A stretch of DNA of 64,000 bases from Gammaproteobacteria bacterium (GCA_018828385.1 JAHJVE010000008.1:124001-188000), one strand, 5' to 3'. Positions 15,032 through 24,453 are shown, counted from the first letter of the stretch. Notes: generated by a model from the sequence alone, not told the origin. A program made the numbers and translations.

Positions 15032-15105
15032 ATCTGTACCGAGTGCGATTTTTTTGATTGTCGCCGGATAGCCCGGCAACTTGTTTTCTTAGGAGATTAA
15101 GGCAT

Positions 15106-16521
15106 ATGGCAACCCCGCAAGACGTCATCAAGATGATCAAGGAAAACGACGCCAAGTTCGTCGATTTCCGTTTTACCGACACCCGTGGCAAAGAACAGCA
15201 CGTCACCGTGCCGGTTTCGGCCTTCAGCGAAGACAAGTTCGAAAACGGTCACGCTTTTGACGGCTCCTCGATCTCCGGCTGGAAGGGCATCCAGGCTTCC
15301 GACATGCAGCTCAATCCGGATCCGGACACCGCCTACATCGACCCGTTCTTTGACGAAACCACCGTCGTCCTGACCTGTGACGTCGTTGATCCGGCCGACG
15401 GCCGTGGCTACGACCGCGACCCGCGTTCCATCGCCAAGCGCGCTGAAGCCTATCTGAAGTCCTCCGGCATCGGCGACACCGCCTACTTCGGTCCGGAACC
15501 GGAATTCTTCATTTTCGATGGCGTCGAATGGTCTGTTGACATGTCGGGTTGCTCCCTGAAGATCCATTCGGCTGAAGCCGCCTGGGGTTCGGGCGAAAGC
15601 AATGACGGCTCCGGTTCCACCGGTCACCGTCCGACCGTCAAGGGCGGCTACTTCCCGGTTCCCCCGGTCGACAGCCTGCACGACATCCGTTCGGCCATGG
15701 TCCTGACCCTGGAATCCCTGGGCGTCCCGGTTGAAGTTCATCACCACGAAGTCGCCAATGCCGGCCAGTGCGAAATCGGTACCGTGTTCAGCACCCTGAC
15801 CAAGCGCGCCGACTGGACCCAGATCCTCAAGTACGTGGTGCACAACGTTTCGCACCAGTACGGCAAGACCGCCACCTTCATGCCGAAGCCCATCGTTGGC
15901 GACAACGGTTCCGGCATGCACGTTCACCAGTCCATCTGGAAGGACGGCAAGAACCTGTTTGCCGGTGACGGCTATGCCGGTCTGTCTGAAACCGCCCTGT
16001 TCTACATCGGCGGCATCATCAAGCACGCCAAAGCACTGAACGCCATCACCAACCCGGGTACCAACTCCTACAAGCGTCTGGTTCCGCACTACGAAGCACC
16101 GGTCAAGCTGGCCTACTCTGCCAAGAACCGTTCTGCTTCCATCCGCATTCCGTACGTTGCCTCTACCAAGGCTCGTCGTATCGAGACCCGCTTCCCGGAT
16201 CCGATCGCCAACCCGTACCTGTGCTTCTCCGCGCTGCTCATGGCCGGTCTGGATGGTATCCAGAACAAGATTCACCCGGGCGATCCGGCTGACAAGAACC
16301 TGTACGATCTGCCGCCGGAAGAAGATGCAAAGATCCCGACCGTCTGTGCCTCTCTTGAAGAAGCCCTGGCGTCCCTCGACAAGGATCGTGACTTCCTGAC
16401 CCGTGGCGGTGTCTTCTCCAACGACTGGATCGATGCCTACATCACCTTGAAGATGGACGAAGTGAACAAGGTTCGCATGACGACCCACCCGGTCGAGTTC
16501 GATCTGTACTACAGCTGCTGA
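15106..16521 (+). CDS. glnA: Glutamine synthetase type I
   Basis: A 471-residue GSI-beta enzyme that makes glutamine from glutamate, ammonia and ATP. Recognisable are the N-terminal [15 protein letters not shown], the catalytic-site [10 protein letters not shown], the [10 protein letters not shown] loop, and the adenylylation tyrosine in NLYDLPPEE near residue 398. The ATG at 15106 has AGGAG at 15091-15095. Ammonia from cyanase would feed it. The 3' end (DLYYSC, TGA) is the integration site of the element that follows; the reading frame is complete. Confidence 0.98.
   Translation: MATPQDVIKMIKENDAKFVDFRFTDTRGKEQHVTVPVSAFSEDKFENGHAFDGSSISGWKGIQASDMQLNPDPDTAYIDPFFDETTVVLTCDVVDPADGRGYDRDPRSIAKRAEAYLKSSGIGDTAYFGPEPEFFIFDGVEWSVDMSGCSLKIHSAEAAWGSGESNDGSGSTGHRPTVKGGYFPVPPVDSLHDIRSAMVLTLESLGVPVEVHHHEVANAGQCEIGTVFSTLTKRADWTQILKYVVHNVSHQYGKTATFMPKPIVGDNGSGMHVHQSIWKDGKNLFAGDGYAGLSETALFYIGGIIKHAKALNAITNPGTNSYKRLVPHYEAPVKLAYSAKNRSASIRIPYVASTKARRIETRFPDPIANPYLCFSALLMAGLDGIQNKIHPGDPADKNLYDLPPEEDAKIPTVCASLEEALASLDKDRDFLTRGGVFSNDWIDAYITLKMDEVNKVRMTTHPVEFDLYYSC
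16501..16518 (+). other. attL candidate at the glnA 3' end
   Basis: GATCTGTACTACAGCTGC, the last codons of glnA, recurs at 33841-33858 with one difference (T/C at the third base). CTGTA-C-TACAG within it is a perfect inverted repeat, as expected for a tyrosine-recombinase core. An integrase gene begins 183 bp downstream. Confidence 0.8.
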
Positions 16522-16568
16522 TGTAAAGCAGGTTGTCAGTGCCGATCATAGGCGCTGACAAAACCTTG

Positions 16569-16594
16569 AAAAGCCCGGTACGCCGGGCTTTTTT
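16569..16594 (+). terminator. Terminator downstream of glnA
   Basis: AAGCCCGG-TACG-CCGGGCTT followed by TTTT. It lies inside attL, so it was brought by, or lies within, the element. A second terminator just beyond attR (33873) may be the one that served glnA before insertion. Confidence 0.85.
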
Positions 16595-16651
16595 ATTGTC
16601 TATGGTTTGCAATGGGCTACAATGGTGTGCATGGAATTCAAGGGTTCAGTA

Positions 16652-16685
16652 AGTAGATTCTGAAATCTACTCGTTGAAATCTACT
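16652..16685. repeat. Candidate integrase arm-type sites (left end)
   Basis: The word AGTAGATT occurs at 16652 and, inverted, at 16664 and 16678 (12 and 14 bp apart). The same word recurs at the right end of the element (33771, 33783). Upstream, 16602-16631 carries three imperfect 10-bp repeats of the form ATGG-N4-CA. These lie just before the integrase start and may be sites for integrase, excisionase or autoregulation. Confidence 0.6.
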
Positions 16686-16700
16686 TGTGGAGATGTGCCC

Positions 16701-17969
16701 GTGGCTGGAATCACTGACAAAGAAGTGCGCTCGCTCATTGCCAGGGCTGAGAAAGAAGGCAAAAAACTGACGCAGGCGGACGGGACGATTCCCGGCCTGA
16801 CGCTGGTTGCCTCTTCCTCCGGAACTGGATCATGGCGCCTTCGCTACTATGCTGGCTCGAAGCAGAAGGAGGCCACTATCGGCCAGTATCCGGCGTGGGG
16901 TATCGCCGAGGCTAGGGAGCGGGCGAAGGAACTTCGCAGGGCTGTCGATGACGGCGTCGACGTGGCCATGGAGAAGCAGCGCCGCAAACAGGAGGCCGCT
17001 GCTGCTGCCACTGTTGATGAACTGGCTAAGGAGTATTTCGAGAAGGCCGAGAAGGAACTTAGCCCGCACACCTTCGGCCAGCGCAAGAGCATTCATGAGC
17101 GCTTCGTTTCGCCGAACATTGGTGCATACCGCGCTGACAGCATCACTCCGGCGCTGATCGTTGATGTGGTCAAGAAGAGCTTGGCAGCAGGTAAAACTCT
17201 GCCGAACATTACCCTGACGCACTGTTCCCTGATCTTTGCGCATGCGGTTGGCAATGCGATTCGAGAAAACAATCCCTGTCGTGATCTGAAGCTATCGGCC
17301 ATCGTCGGGAAACAGGATGCCCCCAAGCAGCGGACTGCACTGACAGCGGAGGAATTGGCTGCATTTCTGCCGGCGCTCGATACGATCCCCCGGCAGTATG
17401 CCTTGGCAATACGCCTGTTGCTGCTGACCGGCGTACGTGTTGGCACGTTGACCGAAGCATTGATTTCCGAATTCGATCTTGATGCTGGGCAGTGGTCGGT
17501 ACCTTGGGAGCGCCGCAAAAATCGTAGGCATACCACCGGCCCGTTCGTTATTCCCTTGCCGGCCGAAGCGGTTGAATGGGTGCGGGAATTGATCAAGCTG
17601 GCTGATCGTGACGCATACCTTCTTCCGGTCGAGTCGCGGCGCCATTCTGATGCCCGCAATTCAATGTCAAAGCGCACCACCATAGGCGATTGGCTCGACA
17701 AGGTGCAGGGGTGCGGGAAGCTCTGGCGCCGTATCACTCCTCATGATTTGCGGTCGTCGTGCAAGTCCTGGCTATCTGCGCTGCGGGTTGATTATGAAAC
17801 CCGGCAACGGTACTTGGATCACGCCCTGGAAGGTATGGATGCGATCTACGACAAGGCCGACTTGCTTGCTGATCGTCTCGTGGCCGCTGACAAGTGGATG
17901 TCTTGTCAGCGTGACATTGAGAGTGGCAAGGAATCAGCGAAGGTAATCAAGTTGCCGAGCGCAGCGTAA
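16701..17969 (+). CDS. int: Tyrosine-type integrase (P4/DUF4102 class)
   Basis: A 422-residue recombinase. The N-terminal DUF4102-like arm-binding domain (residues 1-90, with the LTLVASSSGTGSWRLRYYAG strand pattern) is followed by a SAM-like core-binding domain and the catalytic domain. Catalytic residues are visible: Arg in LTGVRVGTLTEA near 248, HDLRSS near 348 (His-x-x-Arg), His in LDHAL near 373 and Tyr in AIYDKADL near 383. GTG at 16701 is preferred because TGGAG precedes it by 8 bases. It should mediate integration at glnA. It begins 183 bp from attL. Confidence 0.93.
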   Translation: MAGITDKEVRSLIARAEKEGKKLTQADGTIPGLTLVASSSGTGSWRLRYYAGSKQKEATIGQYPAWGIAEARERAKELRRAVDDGVDVAMEKQRRKQEAAAAATVDELAKEYFEKAEKELSPHTFGQRKSIHERFVSPNIGAYRADSITPALIVDVVKKSLAAGKTLPNITLTHCSLIFAHAVGNAIRENNPCRDLKLSAIVGKQDAPKQRTALTAEELAAFLPALDTIPRQYALAIRLLLLTGVRVGTLTEALISEFDLDAGQWSVPWERRKNRRHTTGPFVIPLPAEAVEWVRELIKLADRDAYLLPVESRRHSDARNSMSKRTTIGDWLDKVQGCGKLWRRITPHDLRSSCKSWLSALRVDYETRQRYLDHALEGMDAIYDKADLLADRLVAADKWMSCQRDIESGKESAKVIKLPSAA

Positions 17970-18060
17970 CAAGTTTGGCCACGCCTAGGGTAGCTCCCGA
18001 AAACCCGGCACCCTACCGGGTTGGCGATGGCCTTCTGAATAGGGGCGTGAGGGTAACGCT

Positions 18061-18744
18061 ATGGGAATGAAAGAAGGGCGCGATCAGCGGAGAGACGAAC
18101 TGATTAAACAGTTCGTGAGCGTTGAGAATCTTATAGAACAACTCTCGAAAGAAACGGGCTTGGGCATCGACGAGGTTGCTGCCGAATTCATGCAGATGCA
18201 CCAGAAGGCAGGGGATTCTGACCTTCCAGTGTTTGGATCTATCGACGAATCATTCTTCAGGTTTCGTGGGCTGGAAAACGCGCATCAGCATCGGGAAATC
18301 CTCTACGAAATGCTTGACGAAACCATCGATGGATTTGGTCATGGCGACCGTTCCGATCATTTTGGTTGGATGAATGATGGTCTGATTCCGTTTCTACGGA
18401 AAATTGGATGCGATGTACCTATTGAAATACCTTCTTGGCAACCTCAAGAGATGCATGGGCCAATTACCAATACTGATCATCACACCAAAATTGATCGAAG
18501 CGATGATTCGTTTGGTGGGTGTGAGTTCATCGATCATCCACTTTTCCCCGAGGAACTAAGTATCGCTATTTCAGCTTGGAACGCAGCCGTTGTGCAGTCC
18601 GAAAGGGAGCAGATGCGGCCGGGTGCATTCATTCGAAAATGGTTGAGTGACAATAATCCTGGGTTGACGAAAGAGGCGATCATACGGATTGGAACTATCG
18701 CCAATTGGGAAAAAAATCCTGGCCGGGCAAAGAGTAATAGGTAG
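18061..18744 (+). CDS. Element protein of unknown function
   Basis: A 227-residue acidic, soluble protein. The first 60 residues look helical (RRDELIKQFVSVENLIEQLS); a histidine/aspartate-rich middle has no motif I recognise. The C-terminus AFIRKWLSDNNPGLTKEAII resembles proteins with HTH-like tails. No signal peptide or membrane segment. A short hairpin (AACCCGG/CCGGGTT, 18002-18022) separates it from the integrase. I cannot assign a function. Confidence 0.6.
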   Translation: MGMKEGRDQRRDELIKQFVSVENLIEQLSKETGLGIDEVAAEFMQMHQKAGDSDLPVFGSIDESFFRFRGLENAHQHREILYEMLDETIDGFGHGDRSDHFGWMNDGLIPFLRKIGCDVPIEIPSWQPQEMHGPITNTDHHTKIDRSDDSFGGCEFIDHPLFPEELSIAISAWNAAVVQSEREQMRPGAFIRKWLSDNNPGLTKEAIIRIGTIANWEKNPGRAKSNR

Positions 18745-18908
18745 GGGTTTTCACCCAAGCAATTGCAACGCTTCGCAAATCGGTCGGGGATTTCACTGCG
18801 AAAACCAACGACCTATACGACCTATTTCAGATCATTTTTATGTGAATAATAGGATGCCATAGCAGTTCGCGGCAGTGGTTGTCGCGATGCTTCTTCAAGG
18901 AGCAAGCC
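18745..18908. promoter_or_regulatory. Intergenic region with direct repeats, possible operator
   Basis: A 9-bp direct repeat ACGACCTAT occurs twice ten bases apart (about 18809-18828), upstream of the HTH gene. It may be the binding site of the excisionase-like protein or of a phage regulator. No terminator is evident. Confidence 0.35.
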
Positions 18909-19190
18909 TTGGCATACGATCAATTCAGGGGGCGCATGATCGCCCCGCAAACCTGCGCAGAGGCGCTGGATAACTCCGAGTTCACGATTCATCGCTGGAT
19001 TCGTGAAGGAAAAGTCAAGGCCGTAAAACTGTCGTCGCGTTGCACACGCATCGATGGTGACTCTCTGGCTGATTTCCTCTGTTCGCGCGTTTTCACTCCG
19101 GGCGCCAAGGAAGAACAACCGGAGCCGCTGAAGCGGTCGACCGCAAAGCGCACTAAGCACACCGCAATAGAACTCGCTGGCCAGGCGTAA
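18909..19190 (+). CDS. Excisionase-like helix-turn-helix protein
   Basis: A 93-residue basic protein. The segment MIAPQTCAEALDNSEFTIHR followed by WIREGKVKAVKL has the winged-HTH form of excisionases/AlpA and the HTH_17 family. The start is taken at TTG 18909 because AAGGAG lies 6 bases upstream; the ORF extends further 5' without a better signal. A lysine-rich tail follows. It lies in the control region of the element, between integrase and replication genes, so it may drive excision or regulate the replication operon. Confidence 0.65.
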   Translation: MAYDQFRGRMIAPQTCAEALDNSEFTIHRWIREGKVKAVKLSSRCTRIDGDSLADFLCSRVFTPGAKEEQPEPLKRSTAKRTKHTAIELAGQA

Positions 19191-19201
19191 GAGGCTAAGT
19201 T

Positions 19202-19471
19202 GTGTCTCGCCAGCAAATACACGGCCAGGATCACCGGCCGCCCCGTATGCAGTTTCATGCCCCGGTACGGTTCGAGAATATTCGCGGCCCTTGGCGTGTG
19301 TCTATTGCCTTCGAGGCTCCCGCAATCACCTGGAATGATGAACGCTGCTTTGCCTATTTGCACGACTTCGATCAGCGGTCGCTGTGCCTGATCCTTGATT
19401 CCTGTCGGCAGGCAACCTACGAGCGGCGCGGCGCTTACGTGAATCCATTCTGGCGTGTGGGGGCGTTCTGA
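19202..19471 (+). CDS. Small element protein of unknown function
   Basis: An 89-residue ORF with GTG start at 19202, 11 bases after the HTH gene and 2 bases before the replication protein. Composition is ordinary soluble (VRFENIRGPWRVSIAFEAPA). The tight spacing on both sides supports translation. No family is recognised. Confidence 0.5.
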   Translation: MSRQQIHGQDHRPPRMQFHAPVRFENIRGPWRVSIAFEAPAITWNDERCFAYLHDFDQRSLCLILDSCRQATYERRGAYVNPFWRVGAF

Positions 19472-19473
19472 TC

Positions 19474-20301
19474 ATGGCGCGCTCCCGCAACATCAAGCCT
19501 TCAATCATGGAAAACGAAGATCTGGCCGAACTCGCGCCGATTGCCCGTCTCCTGTTCGTGTATCTCTGGATGCTGGCTGATCGCGAAGGACGGTTGGAAG
19601 ATCGACCCAAGCGCATTGCTGGCCGAGCGCTGCCTTACGACCGTGAAGCGGACGTTGACGATTTGCTCAATCAGCTTGCCAGTGCAGGTTTCATCACGCG
19701 TTACACGGTGGGCGACCTGGCGATCATCCAGATCAACAACTTTGGCAAACACCAGTCGCCGCATGTCCGTGAATCGGCTTCTGAACTGCCGAACATGGAA
19801 CAAGGCACAACTAAGGTAGTGACAAAGCACAACCTTGGCAGTGCCGAAGCATCGCCAAGATCGCCTGATTCCCTCTTCCTGATTCCTGATTCCCCTTTCC
19901 TGATTGCAGAGGTTGCGGCTGACGCCGCTGTTGCCGGCAAGCCGGCAGAGGCAGCAGCGCATCCGACCTGTCCAACTGAAGACCTGATCAAGCTGTATCA
20001 CGAGTTGATGCCACTGAATCCGCCAGTCAAGGTTGTCAACGATGGTCGCCGCAAGGCCATTCGCGCCAGATGGAAGGAAGCGGCACAGCTTTCCTGCCAA
20101 CCGTTTGGATATGGCAACCGTGAAGAAGGGTTGATTGCGTGGCGTCGTTTCTTCCAGGTATGCGCAGAGTCCGAATTTCTGACCGGGAGAGCGCCGGCCA
20201 TGCCAGGTAAGCCCCCGTTCGTTGCTGACATCGATTTCCTGTTCTCGCCTTCTGGCTTTGCCAAGTGCCTTGAGAACAAATACCACCGGGAGGCGGCATG
20301 A
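19474..20301 (+). CDS. Phage replication initiator-like protein (O/DnaT-type)
   Basis: A 275-residue protein. Residues 1-95 (RNIKPSIMENEDLAELAPIA, then RLLFVYLWMLADREGRLED) match the N-terminal winged-helix domain common to phage replication proteins that recruit helicase. A low-complexity linker (residues 128-150, DSLFLIPDSPFLIAE) follows, encoded by GATTCC words at 19867, 19881, 19888 and 19902. The C-terminal half (IRARWKEAAQL...) resembles the DnaT/helicase-loader region. It overlaps the dnaB-like helicase gene by 4 bp, which supports a helicase-loading role. Confidence 0.8.
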   Translation: MARSRNIKPSIMENEDLAELAPIARLLFVYLWMLADREGRLEDRPKRIAGRALPYDREADVDDLLNQLASAGFITRYTVGDLAIIQINNFGKHQSPHVRESASELPNMEQGTTKVVTKHNLGSAEASPRSPDSLFLIPDSPFLIAEVAADAAVAGKPAEAAAHPTCPTEDLIKLYHELMPLNPPVKVVNDGRRKAIRARWKEAAQLSCQPFGYGNREEGLIAWRRFFQVCAESEFLTGRAPAMPGKPPFVADIDFLFSPSGFAKCLENKYHREAA

Positions 20302-21662
20302 TCGATTTCGCCCGCCTGCATAGCCCCGATTCCGAACAGGCTGTTCTCGGCGCTCTGCTGCTGCCAGGATCGAATGCCGTCGACCGCATCGGTCAACTGA
20401 AGCCCGGCCACTTTTTCACCGAAGCACACCGCATCATTTTCGGTGAGATCGTGGCCATGGCAGCGCAGGCGATAGCCATAGACCCGGTGACCGTTGCCGA
20501 GCGCCTTGACGTTGCCGGACTGTCCGAGAAAACCGGCGGCCTGGCTTACCTGGGCGAACTGTCGCTGAACACACCATCGGCAGCCAACATCGGCCGCTAT
20601 GCTCAGACCGTGGTCGACAAGGCGCTTGAGCGTGAGTTGCTCGCAGCCTCCGAGCAGATTCAGGCGATTGCTTCCGGAGTTGGGCCGACCAAGGACAAGC
20701 TGGCCGCTGCACAGTCGGCAATCATGGCCATCACCGAATCGGCCGAGCCGAAGAAGCCGAAGCTGATTCGTGAAGTTCTGATACGTGCCGTTGCCACCAT
20801 CGAACGGCGTGGTGATGGCACCGACAACGCGATGTCGACCGGCTTTGATGCGATCGACAAAAAGCTGTCGGGCGGTTTGCGTCACCCCAATCTGGTCATT
20901 GTCGCGGCTAGGCCTGGGATGGGTAAAACAGCTTTGGCCGGATGCGTTGCGCTCAACACAGCTTCCAACGGAACGCCAACACTGTTTCTTTCAATGGAAA
21001 TGGCAGACATTGAATTGGCAGACCGACTGATTGCCATTGCTGGCCGCGTGCCACTGGATGACATCTTGGCCGGCAACATGAACGGCGATGCTGGCGACCG
21101 CATTCTGGCAGGAACTGCCCGGCTTCACGAATTGCCGTTGCTCATTGACGAGCAGGGAGGTTTGTCATTCTTCGACGTCGCCAGCAAGGCCCGCAGCGTA
21201 AAGCGGCAGCACGGCCTTGGCCTGCTGATCATCGACTACCTGCAACTGATGGTAGGCGATGGCGACTCTAGAAATAGCCAGATCGAGGGCATTACCCGAG
21301 GGTTGAAGGCGCTGGCCAAGGAACTGGAGATCCCGATCATCGCTCTGTCGCAGCTATCGCGAAATTGTGAAAGCCGACCAAACAAGAGACCGATGCTCTC
21401 TGATCTGCGCGAGTCTGGCGCCATCGAGCAGGACGCAGACATTGTTCTGATGTGCTACCGCGACGAGTACTACAACCCATCAAGCCCAGATGCCGGTACG
21501 GCCGAAATCATCGTGGCCAAGAACCGTCAGGGTTCAACAGGCATGGCTCGGCTTGCATACATCGCCCCACAAACCCGTTTCGAAACACTGGACAGCACTT
21601 GGCGCCCGGCACCCGTCGAGCAGCCGTTCGCGCAGAAAAACAGAAAGGGATTCTCAGCATGA
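20298..21662 (+). CDS. Replicative DNA helicase, DnaB family
   Basis: A 454-residue hexameric helicase. The N-terminal DnaB domain (SPDSEQAVLGALLLPGSNAV) is followed by a RecA-like C-terminal domain with Walker A ARPGMGKTAL near residue 205, Walker B LLIIDYLQLM near 312 and the EIPIIALSQLSRN segment. It is element-encoded, not the host dnaB. The ATG overlaps the upstream replication gene. It implies that the element replicates its own DNA after excision. Confidence 0.93.
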   Translation: MIDFARLHSPDSEQAVLGALLLPGSNAVDRIGQLKPGHFFTEAHRIIFGEIVAMAAQAIAIDPVTVAERLDVAGLSEKTGGLAYLGELSLNTPSAANIGRYAQTVVDKALERELLAASEQIQAIASGVGPTKDKLAAAQSAIMAITESAEPKKPKLIREVLIRAVATIERRGDGTDNAMSTGFDAIDKKLSGGLRHPNLVIVAARPGMGKTALAGCVALNTASNGTPTLFLSMEMADIELADRLIAIAGRVPLDDILAGNMNGDAGDRILAGTARLHELPLLIDEQGGLSFFDVASKARSVKRQHGLGLLIIDYLQLMVGDGDSRNSQIEGITRGLKALAKELEIPIIALSQLSRNCESRPNKRPMLSDLRESGAIEQDADIVLMCYRDEYYNPSSPDAGTAEIIVAKNRQGSTGMARLAYIAPQTRFETLDSTWRPAPVEQPFAQKNRKGFSA

Positions 21663-21919
21663 GCGCTCTCGAAAATCTTGCGGCAACCAAAGCCCGCGCC
21701 GATTCACGCGCCAACTTTGAAAGCTTCATCGCTGGCCGTCGTGCCGCTGGCTGGATTGAGGCAGACATCGCCGACTACACCGAATCTATCCGCGTGCTGA
21801 TGGGTGAAGACGATGCCGCGGCGCTGGCGCTGTTCCCAGCGGGCTCCTACCAGAGCGCAGAACACGCTAGGCAGGGCGCCCGCGAGTATTGGGCGCTACA
21901 ACTTCATTCAATCAACTAG
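21659..21919 (+). CDS. Small helical element protein
   Basis: An 86-residue, alanine-rich, probably helical protein; the ATG overlaps the helicase stop (ATGA). The sequence SRANFESFIAGRRAAGWIEA suggests a small DNA- or protein-binding helical bundle. No family is recognised. Its coupling to dnaB suggests a part in replication. Confidence 0.6.
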   Translation: MSALENLAATKARADSRANFESFIAGRRAAGWIEADIADYTESIRVLMGEDDAAALALFPAGSYQSAEHARQGAREYWALQLHSIN

Positions 21920-21935
21920 ATCAGGAGAAGCACGA

Positions 21936-22283
21936 ATGACCGAATCAACAACCTCCCCAACGATCCTCGCCGACCAACTTGCTTGCCGTGGTTGCATCAA
22001 TTTCTCCGAACTTGATGGCGCCATGGAGTGCATGAACTTGATCAGCTTCGATGGCGGTGTTCCGAATGCGCCGCCGTGCTTCGAGTTCCACTCGTCGTTC
22101 CTTGAAGCGTTGAAAAACCACAACGCAATCGTTCACCGGTGCGGCGCAGGTTCGCCCGAGCAGCGGCGAGCACTGGTGATCCTGATGGAAGTTTCACCTC
22201 CAGTCCTTATCGAGTTGGTTGGAGGTGTTTTCACAAACCCGTACCTGATCAGCGCAATTAACCAGTCAAGGAGAGCAGCATGA
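21936..22283 (+). CDS. Element protein of unknown function with Cys pairs
   Basis: A 115-residue protein with AGGAG at 21923-21927. A CRGC pair near residue 17 and further cysteines (ECM, PPC) could bind a metal. No known domain is recognised. It overlaps the next gene by 4 bp (ATGA), so it is part of the same operon. Confidence 0.55.
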   Translation: MTESTTSPTILADQLACRGCINFSELDGAMECMNLISFDGGVPNAPPCFEFHSSFLEALKNHNAIVHRCGAGSPEQRRALVILMEVSPPVLIELVGGVFTNPYLISAINQSRRAA

Positions 22284-24124
22284 ACATAGAAGAACAAGGA
22301 ATTCTCGCTCAGCTGAAAAAGCCTGGGACGCTTACTCGAGCTGCTATCGCATCCGGCATCGCACAAATCCCGATTCTTCCCGAGCAGCGTATTGGTTTCG
22401 CGGATGGAGGAAGTCTCGCCAATGGCGGAATCACCCGCTCGGAAACCGCCGACGAGTTGATGGCCAGAATGGCGGCCAAGTATGGCGCTCCGTCTGCCGG
22501 TCCTGTGCAACAACCGGCGCCAGTGGTTCAACAGCCGGCACCGAAACCTGCGCCGATGCAGCCGGCCACCTCCATACAGGGCGTCATGGGTATTCTCCGT
22601 GGCCGGAAGGAGGCCATCGACAAGGCGGCAGGTTTCGCCAATGGCGGGAAGATCAGCGGCCCCGGAACCCAGACATCGGACAGCATCCCGGCGAAAGTTC
22701 GGGAGACCGGTGAGGGCATCTTGGTTTCGAACCAAGAGCGCATCGTCAGCGCCGATCAGGAAAAGGCGTTGCAGCATGTTGCCAATTCGCAGGGCTTCGA
22801 GTCGGTTGATTCGATGCTGGCGCAGATGACCGGCAAGCCGGTTGGTCCGACGATCAAGAGTGCTCAGCGGGCAGCAGCAGACGGATTGTCACCAGAGACC
22901 GACCCGGATACTGATGGCCGGCGCCAGTACAGCCCAAATTACGGCGATGCGTTCGCCAATCGTGGTGGTTCGTTTGCACCGCAGGGACCGTCGAATGGCC
23001 CTGATTCGATCCTGGCGACGCCGACAATTCCCGGTATTACCACCCGAAGCGCCAGCGCCCCGGATTCGCTGCAGAGCATGACCGCACCACAGGGGAGCAT
23101 GGCCGTAGCAAAGCCGGAAGTACGCGAGGCATCAGGCGAACATGCTCCATCCAGCAATCAGGGAATTACGGGTATTGCCGCGCTGCCGGCAGGTCGCAAC
23201 GAACAGGGTGTGATTACTGCGGAGTCCGCGCAGTCCGTGATGGGAAATCCCATGACGCGTTCGGGTGGCATCGCCGGATCCATCGACATGGCTGGGGTCA
23301 ATGGCATTCTGGCCCGCGAGAACCAGGCGCGCGGCGAGATGATCGATAGTTCGATCAAGGCCAACGGTGGGAACGGTATCGGCATCCTGGGCGGTGATAC
23401 GACTGCTGCCGACAATGCCGAGAAAACCAACCGCTGGGCGCTTGATGACTTGCGAAGCGCAATCAAAGGGGCAGGTTCTCGTACCGAGCGCACGGCCCTA
23501 GGTCAGGCGCTAAGTCAAACGATTGCTGGGCAGAACCAGCAGGGTGCCGAGACCATACGGCAGCAGGGCGCCATCGAGCAGCGCGGCATACTGGCCGGGA
23601 TTGAGCAGGCGAAGCTGTCAGGTACTGACCAACGGGCAGCAGATCGCAATCGGGTTCAGATACGTGCCCAAGATTTGAAGGCTACGACTGCCGCAGATCG
23701 GATGGACAGCCAGGAGCGTATCGCCGAGCAGCGCACGCAGGACGCTGGAACGCGCTTGACGCTCCCGCAACGCCGCTCGAATTTCGAAATCACGGCTGCA
23801 CGCAAGGCTGTTGCTGGCCTGACGCCAGATGAGATCAAGCATAAGACCGCGAACTACACCGCGACCGGCCGAGAAAATCCGGACTACGACCCGACACTAG
23901 CCAAGGCTGTATCACTGGCCGGACGCCGGATGTATGGCGATGACGCGGAGTTTGATCAACGCCAGCAGAAGGAACAGGCACAGCAACCGGACGGTAACGA
24001 TGGCGACGTGACGACCCGCTTCCGTGCCGATGCCGGTATGAAGGGTCACACCATGGGCAAGCAGACCGACCATGGAACGGAAGTTCTGGACGCCTCCGGC
24101 AAGCTAATTGGGCATTACAAATGA
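22280..24124 (+). CDS. Large phage-type protein with GGKISGPGT motif
   Basis: A 614-residue protein. The N-terminal third has glycine-rich segments (FADGGSLANGG; FANGGKISGPGTQTSDSIPA near residues 115-140), a motif I know from phage/prophage virion-associated proteins of unclear role. Residues 75-100 are a Pro/Gln repeat. The middle is low-complexity; from 390 on it is charged and coiled-coil-like (AIEQRGILAGIEQAKLSG). No signal peptide. By position before the polyvalent protein it is probably an internal virion or ejection component, but this is inference. Confidence 0.6.
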   Translation: MNIEEQGILAQLKKPGTLTRAAIASGIAQIPILPEQRIGFADGGSLANGGITRSETADELMARMAAKYGAPSAGPVQQPAPVVQQPAPKPAPMQPATSIQGVMGILRGRKEAIDKAAGFANGGKISGPGTQTSDSIPAKVRETGEGILVSNQERIVSADQEKALQHVANSQGFESVDSMLAQMTGKPVGPTIKSAQRAAADGLSPETDPDTDGRRQYSPNYGDAFANRGGSFAPQGPSNGPDSILATPTIPGITTRSASAPDSLQSMTAPQGSMAVAKPEVREASGEHAPSSNQGITGIAALPAGRNEQGVITAESAQSVMGNPMTRSGGIAGSIDMAGVNGILARENQARGEMIDSSIKANGGNGIGILGGDTTAADNAEKTNRWALDDLRSAIKGAGSRTERTALGQALSQTIAGQNQQGAETIRQQGAIEQRGILAGIEQAKLSGTDQRAADRNRVQIRAQDLKATTAADRMDSQERIAEQRTQDAGTRLTLPQRRSNFEITAARKAVAGLTPDEIKHKTANYTATGRENPDYDPTLAKAVSLAGRRMYGDDAEFDQRQQKEQAQQPDGNDGDVTTRFRADAGMKGHTMGKQTDHGTEVLDASGKLIGHYK

Positions 24125-24160
24125 ACTCGATGATTCCTACGGCAACTGCCTTTTACCGCT

Positions 24161-24361
24161 TCATGACGAAGGATCGGAAAGCGAAGCAACCTGTTTTTCC
24201 AAGTCCAAAAACACTTGCTTTGGAACCGGAGAGTCATAGCTCAGGGTTGTCAGGCTGTTTAGAAGATCAGCCTTTGAAATTACCCCCTTTGAGATCAATG
24301 CCTCCGCAATCGCCGTTGTCAGGACGAGATTCGAAGTGAGGATTTTGTCTAGCTCGTTCAT
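24161..24361 (-). CDS. Small antisense-strand protein between the two large genes
   Basis: A 66-residue ORF on the minus strand, start ATG at 24361 with AAGGA 8 bases upstream. The product MNELDKILTSNLVLTTAIAE, continuing into ALISKGVISKADLLNSL, looks like a real soluble helical protein. The plus-strand ORF in the same place (24121-24339) does not. It is the only minus-strand gene seen in the element. Function unknown; it could be a small regulator. Confidence 0.5.
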   Translation of the reverse strand: MNELDKILTSNLVLTTAIAEALISKGVISKADLLNSLTTLSYDSPVPKQVFLDLEKQVASLSDPSS

Positions 24362-24453
24362 GGGCCGTTCCTTCTGTGAAAAAACTATGAGACTGGAATC
24401 CATAGTCTATCCCAATGGAATTGGCTGCCATATTCATTGAGAGTACCTCAGTC

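Noticed and set aside
18002-18022. Terminator after the integrase
   Set aside because: AACCCGG/CCGGGTT is a hairpin but has a 7-bp stem only and no T-run; left as a note in the neighbouring gene.
24121-24339. 72-codon plus-strand ORF with ATG overlapping the previous stop
   Set aside because: Proline/serine-rich, not protein-like; the minus-strand ORF in the same place has a ribosome site and a sensible helical product.
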